Assembly: GCA_038203955.1 (NCBI GenBank)
Contig: JBBRDK010000028.1
Location: 1 to 39,956 of the forward strand
Direction: 5' to 3'
Length of the DNA: 39,956 nt
Origin: JALYUA01 sp038203955
GTDB lineage: Bacteria > Acidobacteriota > Thermoanaerobaculia > UBA5066 > Gp7-AA6
A model generated the notes under the pieces. The model did no database searches. It worked only from the letters and a program-made list of their open reading frames with translations, and was not told the origin of the DNA. The position numbers and the translations under genes were made by a program. Of the stretch, positions 14,043 through 21,381 are shown in pieces (position 1 is the first letter of the stretch; every line of letters begins with the position of its first letter).

Positions 14043-16355
14043 CTAGAACCGCACCTCGAGACCTCCGGCCCAGCGCCGTCCGGGCGCGGGGTATCCGTCG
14101 ACCTCCGCGTACGCCCTGTCGGCGAGATTCTCCATCCGCACGTAGGGCGCGACCAGTCCGACGCGGTACCGCGCGAAGAAGTCGATCCGCACGTATCCCG
14201 GATCGCGGACCCGATCCCGGGTCAGCGCGTCGAAGTCGGCGCGAGGACCAACGAGCGCCGCGCGCGGCGACAGATCGAGGCCGGGGAGGGGCTCGACCGT
14301 CAGGCCGATCGACGCGGAGTTGCGCGCCCTCCGGATCAACAGGAGCCCGGTCTCGCGATCGCGAGCGTCGAGGTACCGGTAGCTCACGTCCGCCGCGAGA
14401 CTCGCCGTGAGAGGCTGCCGCCACGCGACCTCGACGCCCCGTGTCCGCGCGCGCCCGACGTTGAAGTTCTGAAATCGGGAGAAATCGTAGACGATCAGGT
14501 GGCGGAAGTCGTTCCAGAAGAGAGAAAGCTCGATGCGGCCCGACCCGGCTGGCCTTTCGACTCCGGCGTCGAAGGACGTCGAGCGCTCCGGATCTAGCGC
14601 CGGATTTCCCGAGAAGGGGTAGTACAGCTCGCCGACCGAGGGCGCCCGGAAGCCGGTGCCGGCCGACGCGCGCAGCTTCCAGTCGCCGGCTCGCCACGCG
14701 ATGGTCGCGCGCGGGCTCCAGGCATCGCCGTACTGCGAGTGCCGGTCGTAGCGCAGCCCGGCGGTCACGATCGACGCGCCCAGGCGGACGGAGTCTTCCG
14801 CGCCGACGTGCCACAACGTCGCGCGCGCGCTGTCCAGGTTCGACCCGAAGTTCGACGCGTCGTCCACCGTCCAGCGCTCCCAGCCCCCGAATCCCGTCAC
14901 CGTATGGGCGCCCGTGACGAAGCTGTCGGAGACGCGACCCTGAACCGTCCGGGCATCCGTGTCGGAATGAAATCCCGGAGTGTCGTACGAGGGGCGGGAT
15001 GAAGAAAACCCGAGCAGGACCGCGGCGGTGTGCCCCTCCGCCGGGTGGAACGTCGCGGGAAGCGAGAGGCGCTCCTCCCGCGGATGATAGCGGTCCCGGG
15101 GCGATTCCGCTCCCACCGCCCCGGGAAGGCCCAGCTCTCCATCCGAGATGGCGCCCTCGAGCGCGAGGCGTAGGTCGTCCGCGAAGCGCCCCTCGACGCG
15201 CACCGAGCCGGACCGTTCGCGCCAGTCGTCGTTGGCCCGGTCGCCGTCGGAGCGATGGTCCCGAAAGCTCGCCGCGACGCCCCAGGGACCCGCTCCTCCC
15301 GTGGCAAACGCCGTCTCCTCCCGCTGCCGCGCATTGCCGGCTTCCGCGGAGAAGCGCCCGGAGAGCTTGCCGGAGGCCGGCCGTGTGAAGATCTGGATCA
15401 CGCCGCCGAGCGCTTCGGAACCATAAAGCGCGGAAAACGGGCCGCGCACGATTTCGATCCGGTCGACGTTCTCCGTGCTCTGAAGCGAGAAGTCGTACCC
15501 CGGGAAAAACGGAGAGTTGACTCGCACGCCGTCGACCAGCACGAGGGCGTGCGTCGAATTGGACCCCCGCAGAAACACCGACGTCTGCGAGCCCGGGCCG
15601 CCGGAGCCCAGGACGTCCACCCCCGGGACGGATCGAAGAGCGTCTGCCACCGTCCTCCAGCCGTTGCGCTCGATGTCCTCCCGGAGGACGACCGTCGCCG
15701 CCGTGCCCAGTTCCACGCGCTCCTCCGGCACCGCGGTCGCGGTCACCACGACCGCTTCGGAAACCGGTGAGGGCGTCGGTCCCGCGGGCTGCCCGATGGC
15801 CTCTGCGCCCCCGAACCCGAACGCGAGCGCCAGCACGGCGGCGGTTCTGACGGCCCCCGGCGCGCCGCGCCGCGACAGCGCGTCGAGAGTGAAGAGCACG
15901 GCCGTCCCCGCGAGATCCGCGAGAAGCATGTTCCAGAACCAGGGGATCGCCGCCGCGTAGCACAGCGCGAGTCCGGCGGCCGTTGTCGGATACGTGTCGA
16001 ACTGCAGCCAGTTGGCGAAATTCGTGGTCAGGAAGAAGAAGACCGCGGACCCTCCCGCCAGCGTCCCCAGGCGCAGCGGCCCGGCCGCGGAAGCCGCCAG
16101 GCGCCCGGCGAGAACGGTGAGAAGAAAGGAGCCGTACACCGCCGCGCGGATCGGAGTGAGGGCCGCCCGTCCGGTCCCGAAATCGAGGACGAGGTCCGAG
16201 AGCGCCAGCGCGAGAACGGGCACCACGAAGGAGAGGCGGCGCGGAAGGCGGGCCCCCGCGTAGAGGGCGATCGCTCCGAGAGCGACGGCGTTCGGTGGAT
16301 GCGGGAGAAGCCTGGAAAGGGCGCCGAGCAAGGTGAGCAGGACCGCGGTCGTCAT
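14043..16355 (-). CDS. Fusion: inner-membrane transporter-like domain + BtuB-like TonB-dependent receptor
   Basis: 770 residues in a single frame. Residues 1-165 form five or six hydrophobic helices beginning LLPHPPNAVALGAIALYAGA, like the DUF6580 or solitary ECF S-component-like proteins seen near cobalamin genes. A cysteine lies at about 132. Residues 162-187 (SRRGAPGAVRTAAVLALAFG, then AEA) look like an internal signal peptide with a cleavage site. The TonB-box-like EAVVVTAT follows (about 200-207), then the plug (to about 310; VFLRGSNSTHALVLVDGVRV) and a 22-strand-type barrel ending GGLEVRF. Start ATG 16355 has GGGAGG seven bases upstream. No internal start with a ribosome binding site is visible. 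An inner-membrane domain fused to an outer-membrane barrel needs processing to make sense; alternatives are an assembly or annotation fusion. The cobalamin role is supported by the riboswitch. Confidence 0.85.
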   Translation of the reverse strand: MTTAVLLTLLGALSRLLPHPPNAVALGAIALYAGARLPRRLSFVVPVLALALSDLVLDFGTGRAALTPIRAAVYGSFLLTVLAGRLAASAAGPLRLGTLAGGSAVFFFLTTNFANWLQFDTYPTTAAGLALCYAAAIPWFWNMLLADLAGTAVLFTLDALSRRGAPGAVRTAAVLALAFGFGGAEAIGQPAGPTPSPVSEAVVVTATAVPEERVELGTAATVVLREDIERNGWRTVADALRSVPGVDVLGSGGPGSQTSVFLRGSNSTHALVLVDGVRVNSPFFPGYDFSLQSTENVDRIEIVRGPFSALYGSEALGGVIQIFTRPASGKLSGRFSAEAGNARQREETAFATGGAGPWGVAASFRDHRSDGDRANDDWRERSGSVRVEGRFADDLRLALEGAISDGELGLPGAVGAESPRDRYHPREERLSLPATFHPAEGHTAAVLLGFSSSRPSYDTPGFHSDTDARTVQGRVSDSFVTGAHTVTGFGGWERWTVDDASNFGSNLDSARATLWHVGAEDSVRLGASIVTAGLRYDRHSQYGDAWSPRATIAWRAGDWKLRASAGTGFRAPSVGELYYPFSGNPALDPERSTSFDAGVERPAGSGRIELSLFWNDFRHLIVYDFSRFQNFNVGRARTRGVEVAWRQPLTASLAADVSYRYLDARDRETGLLLIRRARNSASIGLTVEPLPGLDLSPRAALVGPRADFDALTRDRVRDPGYVRIDFFARYRVGLVAPYVRMENLADRAYAEVDGYPAPGRRWAGGLEVRF

Positions 16356-16469
16356 TCGAACCTCCCGTTCGACGAGACGAAATCTCCATCGAGGGGGAGA
16401 GGTCCGCGGCCTGCGCGAATTCGAAGGCAGCGCCTCTCCGGTTCCCCGACCGAGAAGGGCAGTCCGTCC

Positions 16470-16652
16470 GGCAGGTCTCCTGACTCCCGGATCCTCCGCC
16501 TTCGGGCTCCTTCCCGAACGCGCGACCGATTGTTCGATCACTCGCGCCCAGTGGTTCGTGCCCGAGGCGTCCCCGGTAACAGTGGCGGGGGCCGCGCGGG
16601 AGTTTCACCCGCTTCCCTTATGACCCGGCTCTGTTCGAGGCCCGGGTCAACG
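16470..16652 (-). ncRNA. Cobalamin riboswitch
   Basis: Read on the minus strand, the order is GTTGACCCGGG, AGGGAAGCGGGTGAAACTCC, GCCACTGTTACCGGGG, CCACTGG, TCGGGAAGGAGCCCGA, GGAGGATCC, and GTCAGGAGACCTGCC (the B12-box end). These match the conserved core of the adenosylcobalamin riboswitch. About 114 bases separate it from ATG 16355, and CCTCTCCCC in the leader could pair with the GGGAGG ribosome binding site, suggesting translational control (inference). The rest of the 430-bp gap to 16786 holds this leader and heptad array F. Confidence 0.95.
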
Positions 16653-16720
16653 CCAGACGGATTCAAAGATCTCGAGGGCGGGACCATACGCCCCGGGTGG
16701 CGGTAATGCAACCCGGAGTT

Positions 16721-16748
16721 GTCAGTTATCAGTTTTCAGTCGTCGGTC
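16721..16748. repeat. Heptanucleotide repeat array F
   Basis: GTCAGTT, ATCAGTT, TTCAGTC, GTCGGTC in period 7, downstream of the deoxyhypusine-synthase-like gene and upstream of the riboswitch. An inverted unit (GACTGAAAAC) follows at 16775-16784. Confidence 0.7.
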
Positions 16749-16786
16749 GAAATGATGCTGAGCGGCGTCCGCTCGACTGAAAACGA

Positions 16787-17908
16787 CTACTTGACCCGCT
16801 TCACCTTGCGGAGGATGTCGCCATCCCATTCGTGCGCCAGGCGTGACCGTCCCTTCGCCGCGCCCTTCTGAAGCGCGTATCCGTACAGCATCGGCAGCGC
16901 GACGGACGTCTCGATGAACGCCATCTCGTGGGTCGCCTGCTTGGAGACCTTGCCCCACGAAGTCGCCTCGGACAGAGTCGACCCCCCGAGGCCTCCCCAG
17001 TGCGGCGCGTCGGTGGTGATCTGAAGCGCGTACTTGTGACCGCCGGTGTCGATCCCGAAGATGTAAGACATGACGATCGAGTCGTTGATGTAGTTCTTCG
17101 GCACGCCCCCGGACACGTAGATCGCGGCCGTCGCGGAGCTTTTTACGACGATCTGCGTGAGCTCGTAGTTGTCGCGGATCGACGAGATCGTGAAAGGCTC
17201 CTTTCCCGCTTTCCGCGCGCGGTGGTAGTGCTCTGTCAATCCGATCCCGATCGAAGAGTCGTTCAAGGCGGGCACGAAGAGCGGAACCCCGTTCCGCGCG
17301 CACGCGCCGAGGATCGAACCGGCGTCCCCTCGCGCCTTCTCGGCGAGCAGCGCGAGGAAGGCGCGCGAGGAAAGAGAGCGCGGCGCCAGCGAATCTGCGA
17401 ATTTCGAGACCGCGAGATCGGTCTCCCAGTACTTCTCCTCGTCGATGAAGGTGTCGTAGAGCCGGTCGATGTAGAGGTCCCGCAGCTCCTTGTCGTCCGC
17501 ATCGGGGCTGCCGTGGTAGTGGCGTCCGCCGCGCACCTGGTAGTAGTCCTGCGAAATGATCGCGCCGGTCGAGACGAGCACGTCGACCATGTTGTTCTCG
17601 ATCAGGTCGACGATCACCTGCCGCATCCCAGCGGCGATCAGGGACCCGGCGAGCCCGAGGAAGATGGTCGGCCGCTGCCGGTCGCGAAGCATCCCCTCGA
17701 AGACCACCGCGCACTTTCCGAGAGCCCGCGCCTGGAACGACGCGTTGCGGTAGGAGTCGAGCAGCTCCGAGACGGTGGTCTTTTCGGTCAGCCGGATCGG
17801 CGTCGTCGGACGGCCGAGGAGCGCTTTCTTGCGCTTCCGGTCGACGCCGACCGCGGCTTCGTGCGTGTACTCGCGGGCGCTCGCCGCGGCTCTTTTTTTC
17901 GATCCCAT
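16787..17908 (-). CDS. Deoxyhypusine-synthase-like protein
   Basis: 373 residues. The Rossmann-type deoxyhypusine synthase fold is recognisable from FLGLAGSLIAAGMRQVIVDL, VLVSTGAIISQD and NVPLFVP-like segments. The active-site lysine motif SWGK is intact (K320). Bacteria lack eIF5A, so family members with this motif usually act on polyamines (homospermidine synthase-like) or have no known substrate. ATG 17908 has GGAGG nine bases upstream and is the only plausible start. It overlaps the 3' end of larB by 121 bp, so co-transcription is likely. Confidence 0.88.
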   Translation of the reverse strand: MGSKKRAAASAREYTHEAAVGVDRKRKKALLGRPTTPIRLTEKTTVSELLDSYRNASFQARALGKCAVVFEGMLRDRQRPTIFLGLAGSLIAAGMRQVIVDLIENNMVDVLVSTGAIISQDYYQVRGGRHYHGSPDADDKELRDLYIDRLYDTFIDEEKYWETDLAVSKFADSLAPRSLSSRAFLALLAEKARGDAGSILGACARNGVPLFVPALNDSSIGIGLTEHYHRARKAGKEPFTISSIRDNYELTQIVVKSSATAAIYVSGGVPKNYINDSIVMSYIFGIDTGGHKYALQITTDAPHWGGLGGSTLSEATSWGKVSKQATHEMAFIETSVALPMLYGYALQKGAAKGRSRLAHEWDGDILRKVKRVK

Positions 17909-18573
17909 CGACGCGGACCTCCGGAAAGAATTCGGTACGCGGCCAGGGCGGCCCCGTAGCCGGAGTCAATGTTCACCGCCGTGACTCCGTTCGCGCACGA
18001 GTTCACGGCCGAAAGAAGCGCTGCGAGGCCTCCGAAGGCCGCGCCGTACCCGCGCGCGGTGGGGACCGCGATCACGGGCCGGCCCACGAGGCCCGCGATC
18101 ACCGAGAAGAGCGAGGCTTCCATGCCGGCGACCGCGATGACGACGTCGGCGCGCTCGATCTCCTCCAGCCTGGAGAGCAGGCGCAGGAGCCCGGCAACTC
18201 CGACATCCGGGACGATGCCGGACGTGACGCCGAGGTACTCGAGCGTCTTTCGCGCCTCCTCCGCCGCGTCCGTGTCCATCGTCCCGGCGGTGACGATGCA
18301 GACGGTCCCCTCGACACGCGGCATCGGTTTGCCGACGGAGAGATGGAGGGTCCGCGAACGGGCGTCGTAATCGGCCCGGCCGGGAAGGGGCGACGAGCCT
18401 GCGACCTCCTCCCACGCCTCCGGAGAAAGGCGCGTCACGAGAACATCGTGCGCGCGGGCGAGCTGACGGCAGATCTCCGCGATCTGGACCACGGATTTTC
18501 CCTCGGCGAGCACGACCTCCGGAAAGCCGACGCGCCTCAGGCGGTCGAAGTCGAGCGTGTAGTCCGCGGTCAC
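17788..18573 (-). CDS. larB: LarB, pyridinium-3,5-biscarboxylate mononucleotide synthase (nickel-pincer cofactor)
   Basis: Carboxylates and hydrolyses NaAD in the first step of nickel-pincer nucleotide synthesis. The PurE-like core is clear: VCIVTAGTMDTDAAEEARKT, VVIAVAGMEASLFSVIAGLV and PVIAVPTARGYGAAFGGLAAL. N-terminal FPEVVLAEGKS is typical. GTG start. After the usual family end (GYGAALAAYRI) there are about 45 extra residues, strongly basic (RKKEPRRAPAS... RKRSSAVRRRRSG), read through the start of the next gene in another frame. larC and larE are not in this window. Confidence 0.9.
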   Translation of the reverse strand: MTADYTLDFDRLRRVGFPEVVLAEGKSVVQIAEICRQLARAHDVLVTRLSPEAWEEVAGSSPLPGRADYDARSRTLHLSVGKPMPRVEGTVCIVTAGTMDTDAAEEARKTLEYLGVTSGIVPDVGVAGLLRLLSRLEEIERADVVIAVAGMEASLFSVIAGLVGRPVIAVPTARGYGAAFGGLAALLSAVNSCANGVTAVNIDSGYGAALAAYRILSGGPRRWDRKKEPRRAPASTRTKPRSASTGSARKRSSAVRRRRSG

Positions 18574-18593
18574 GGGAGGATCTTATTGTGGAA

Positions 18594-18692
18594 GTTGAGA
18601 GTTGAGAGTTGAGAGTCGAGAGTTGAGAGGAAAGGTGACGAATGCCGCCGAACTCCTCTGAACTCTTGACTCTTGACTCTAAACTCTCGACC
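18594..18692. repeat. Inverted pair of heptanucleotide arrays G
   Basis: GTTGAGA three times, GTCGAGA, GTTGAGA (18594-18628). After a 30-base spacer come TGAACTC, TTGACTC, TTGACTC, TAAACTC, TCGACC (to 18692) in the opposite sense. The two halves can pair to a long imperfect hairpin in the gap between larB and the DUF1573 gene. Confidence 0.8.
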
Positions 18693-18698
18693 AAAACA

Positions 18699-18726
18699 AA
18701 AAACGCGCCCTGCAGGGCGCGTTTTT
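18699..18726. terminator. Bidirectional intrinsic terminator
   Basis: A perfect 28-base palindrome: AAAAACGCGCCCTG and its complement CAGGGCGCGTTTTT. The GC-rich stem with a flanking A-tract on one side and T-tract on the other gives a Rho-independent terminator readable on both strands. It lies 19 bases past the stop of the minus-strand DUF1573 gene. Confidence 0.92.
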
Positions 18727-18745
18727 GGCTTCAAAATCCCCTCGC

Positions 18746-19813
18746 TTAAAGAACCTCACCCCTCAGCGGCAGCTCGATCATGGGCCTGTCCTTGTCCGTC
18801 GTGAAGAGCTTCACCGTGCCGTCGAGGGCGCCCTTGCGGATCTTCTCTCCCGCCTTGACGACGACCGTGTAGGAGACGCCCTCCTGGGTCGGAACGACGT
18901 CGGTAATGAAACCCGGGATCGAAACTTCTGCGCGGGTCACCTTCACCGGAGTTCCCGGCTTGTTGTTCGTCACGACGATGTTGCGCGTGATCGGGTCCTT
19001 CCCGGCGGTGAAGTTTCCGAAGTTGACCAGGACCGGAGTCACGGAGACGCGCGCGCGCACGACGCCGGAGATCGGGATCTCGACGGTCGGCTGCTGCGCG
19101 ACGCCGGTCGAGATGCGGACGGGAGCGTTCAAAAGGCCCTCCGGGGCGTCCGCTGTGACGGTGATCCGGACGCGATACTGCTCGCCCGGATGCCCGGGGA
19201 TCTTGTCCTTGTCCCCGGCCGGCGCGATCTCCGCCTTGACGTAGGGCTGGGAGGCCTCGGCGACGGTCGGCTTGAAGGTCTTCTCTTCGGAGAGGAGGAT
19301 CACGTCGCGCGAATCGGTGTCGCCCTTGACGACGGCGACGCGCACGTACGGCTGCGGCAGGATGTCCACGAACGGCTTGACCGTGGCCTTGATGAAAAGG
19401 TTGATCTGTCCCCGCTCAGGGTCGTTCGAGACGAGAAGGACCGACTTCGAGATCGGGCCCGAGAAGGCCTTGGTGTCGACCGAGGTGACGACCTTGCCTT
19501 CGCCGCCGGGCTTGATCACCTTGTCGAAGTTCGCCACGGTGCAGCCGCACCCGGGGCGCGCGTCGTTGATCATGAGATCGGACCCGCCGTTGTTCTTGAT
19601 CACGAAGGTCGTGTCGATCACCTGGCCCTTGGCCACGATTCCGGCGTCCTTCGTCTCGGGGATGACCTCGATCTTGGGCCCGGCGACGACGGCCGCCTTG
19701 GCCTTCGGATCCGCGGCCTTGGCCTTGTCGGCCGGCTTCTGCTGAGCGCTGACGACGCCCGCGGTGAGCAGGGCGGTGAGCGCGACACACGTGAGGCGTT
19801 GGATCTGACGCAT
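18746..19813 (-). CDS. DUF1573-family exported protein
   Basis: 355 residues from ATG 19813, with AGGAGG nine bases upstream. Signal peptide RLTCVALTALLTAGVVSA, then an Ala/Lys-rich stretch (KPADKAKAADPKAK). The first domain is DUF1573: it begins like an ASH/MSP beta-sandwich (TFVIKNNGGSDLMI) and has the signature RPGCGCTVANF. Two further immunoglobulin-like repeats follow (about 150-250 and 255-350, NFTAGKDPITRNIVVTNNKPG). Function unknown; such proteins are periplasmic. The gene ends at the bidirectional terminator and diverges from mpl across 120 bp that include an AT-rich GGAATATTTCC palindrome. Confidence 0.9.
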   Translation of the reverse strand: MRQIQRLTCVALTALLTAGVVSAQQKPADKAKAADPKAKAAVVAGPKIEVIPETKDAGIVAKGQVIDTTFVIKNNGGSDLMINDARPGCGCTVANFDKVIKPGGEGKVVTSVDTKAFSGPISKSVLLVSNDPERGQINLFIKATVKPFVDILPQPYVRVAVVKGDTDSRDVILLSEEKTFKPTVAEASQPYVKAEIAPAGDKDKIPGHPGEQYRVRITVTADAPEGLLNAPVRISTGVAQQPTVEIPISGVVRARVSVTPVLVNFGNFTAGKDPITRNIVVTNNKPGTPVKVTRAEVSIPGFITDVVPTQEGVSYTVVVKAGEKIRKGALDGTVKLFTTDKDRPMIELPLRGEVL

Positions 19814-19933
19814 TCCGAGGTCCTCCTGTCTTACTATGCCGGAAGGTCGAAACTCGGTGGAACAACGGAATATTTCCACAAAACGGCGTAAAACGCGGAC
19901 TTTTCGAGAGGGTCGGGCCCCGGAGGAGTCCTC

Positions 19934-21340
19934 GTGAAGATTCACATGGCGCCGATCGGGGGGACGGCCATGGTTCCGCTGGCCGCCCTGCTCGCCGAGA
20001 AGGGGCACACGATCACCGGCTCGGACCTGGAGCTCTACCCCCCGATGTCCACGCTCCTGGAATCCCTGGCGATCCGCGTCCACCGGGGGTTCGCGGCTTC
20101 CAACGTCCCGGCGGACGCCGACCGCGTGATCGTCGGGAACGCGGCTCTCCGGGACAACGTCGAGGCGGCGGAGGCGGCGCGCCGCTGCCTTCCCGTGTTG
20201 TCGATGCCGATCGCCATCCGCGAGTTCCTCCTGCCCGGCAAGACCCCGGTGGTCGTGACGGGAACGCACGGGAAGACGACGACGACGGCGCTCGTCGCCT
20301 GGATGCTTCTCGACTCGGGCCGCGATCCCGGGTTCATCGTCGGCGGGGAGATGCGCAATCTCGGGCACGGATACCGCCTGGGCGCGGGGCCTCATTTCGT
20401 CCTCGAGGGGGACGAGTACAACGCGGCGTTCTTCGACCGCGGCCCGAAGTTCCTCCATTACGAGCCTCAACACCTCTTCATCGGAAACATCGAGTACGAC
20501 CACGCCGACCTCTATCCCGACATCGCGTCGATCGAGGAGGCGTTCCGGCAGGTTGCCGCCCTCGTGCCCTCCGGCGGGATCGTCGCCGTCAACGCGGACG
20601 ACGCCCGCGCGTTGGCGGCAGCGCGCCTCGGCGGCGCCGGAGAAGTCGGCAAGGCGCGCCTCGTCCGGGTGTCGCTCGACGCCCGGCGCAGCGATTTTTC
20701 GGCGGCCGACGTCGAAGAGCGACCTTCCGGAACGCGATTCACGCTTCTCGAAGCCGGGCGGCCCGCCGCTCGCCTCGGGTCTCCCCTTGTCGGGACGCAC
20801 AACCTCCGCAACACCCTCGGCGCTGTCGCCCTGGTCCGGGGTCTCGGCCTCTCGACGGAAGAGGTCGGGCGCGCTCTCCCCCGCTTTTCCGGCGTTCGCC
20901 GGCGGCTCGAGGTCAAAGGCGAGCGAAACGGCATCCTCATCGTCGACGATTTCGCGCATCATCCGACGGCCGTGCGAGGCACCCTCCAGGCGGCTCGCTC
21001 TCGGTGGCCCGGCCGGCGGGTCTGGGCGGTTTTCGAGCCGCGGTCCAACACGGCGGGCCGCAAGATGTTCGAGCAGGAGTACGCCGACGCGTTTTCCGCC
21101 GCCGACGCCCTCATCGTCGCGCCGGTCTTCCACGCGCGGCGTCTCGAGCCGGTCGGCGTGCTCGATCGCGCGGCCCTGGTCCGCAGGTTCACCGACGCGG
21201 GCCGGCCGGGGTTCGCTCCGGAATCCCTCGAGGAGATTCCCGGGCTCCTCCGGGCGGAGGCGCGCTCGGGGGACGTTCTTCTCCTGATGTCCTCGGGCGC
21301 CTTCGGAAAGCTGCCGGCGACTCTCCTCGACAGCCTCTGA
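19934..21340 (+). CDS. mpl: Mpl, UDP-MurNAc:L-Ala-gamma-D-Glu-meso-Dap ligase
   Basis: Recycles cell-wall tripeptide by joining it to UDP-N-acetylmuramate. 468 residues. An N-terminal Mur-ligase domain starts KIHMAPIGGTAM, as in Mpl rather than MurC. The P-loop GTHGKTTTT is at 110-118. The middle domain has LEGDEYNAAFFDRGPKF and GNIEYDHADLYP, both typical of Mpl, and the C-terminal domain has DDFAHHPTAV and FEPRSNT. GTG start with GGAGG upstream. It implies a diaminopimelate-type, diderm cell wall, consistent with dapF nearby. Confidence 0.95.
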   Translation: MKIHMAPIGGTAMVPLAALLAEKGHTITGSDLELYPPMSTLLESLAIRVHRGFAASNVPADADRVIVGNAALRDNVEAAEAARRCLPVLSMPIAIREFLLPGKTPVVVTGTHGKTTTTALVAWMLLDSGRDPGFIVGGEMRNLGHGYRLGAGPHFVLEGDEYNAAFFDRGPKFLHYEPQHLFIGNIEYDHADLYPDIASIEEAFRQVAALVPSGGIVAVNADDARALAAARLGGAGEVGKARLVRVSLDARRSDFSAADVEERPSGTRFTLLEAGRPAARLGSPLVGTHNLRNTLGAVALVRGLGLSTEEVGRALPRFSGVRRRLEVKGERNGILIVDDFAHHPTAVRGTLQAARSRWPGRRVWAVFEPRSNTAGRKMFEQEYADAFSAADALIVAPVFHARRLEPVGVLDRAALVRRFTDAGRPGFAPESLEEIPGLLRAEARSGDVLLLMSSGAFGKLPATLLDSL

Positions 21341-21381
21341 CGCCGCGCGGCGTGCCGGCTCCATTGCCAGACGACGGCCGA

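Noticed and set aside
13384..16608. A 1074-codon minus-strand open frame across the cobalamin operon
   Set aside because: It runs antiparallel in codon phase to the adenosyltransferase and receptor frames, is composed almost entirely of Arg, Gly, Pro and Ala, and has no recognisable motif; a shadow of high-GC genes.
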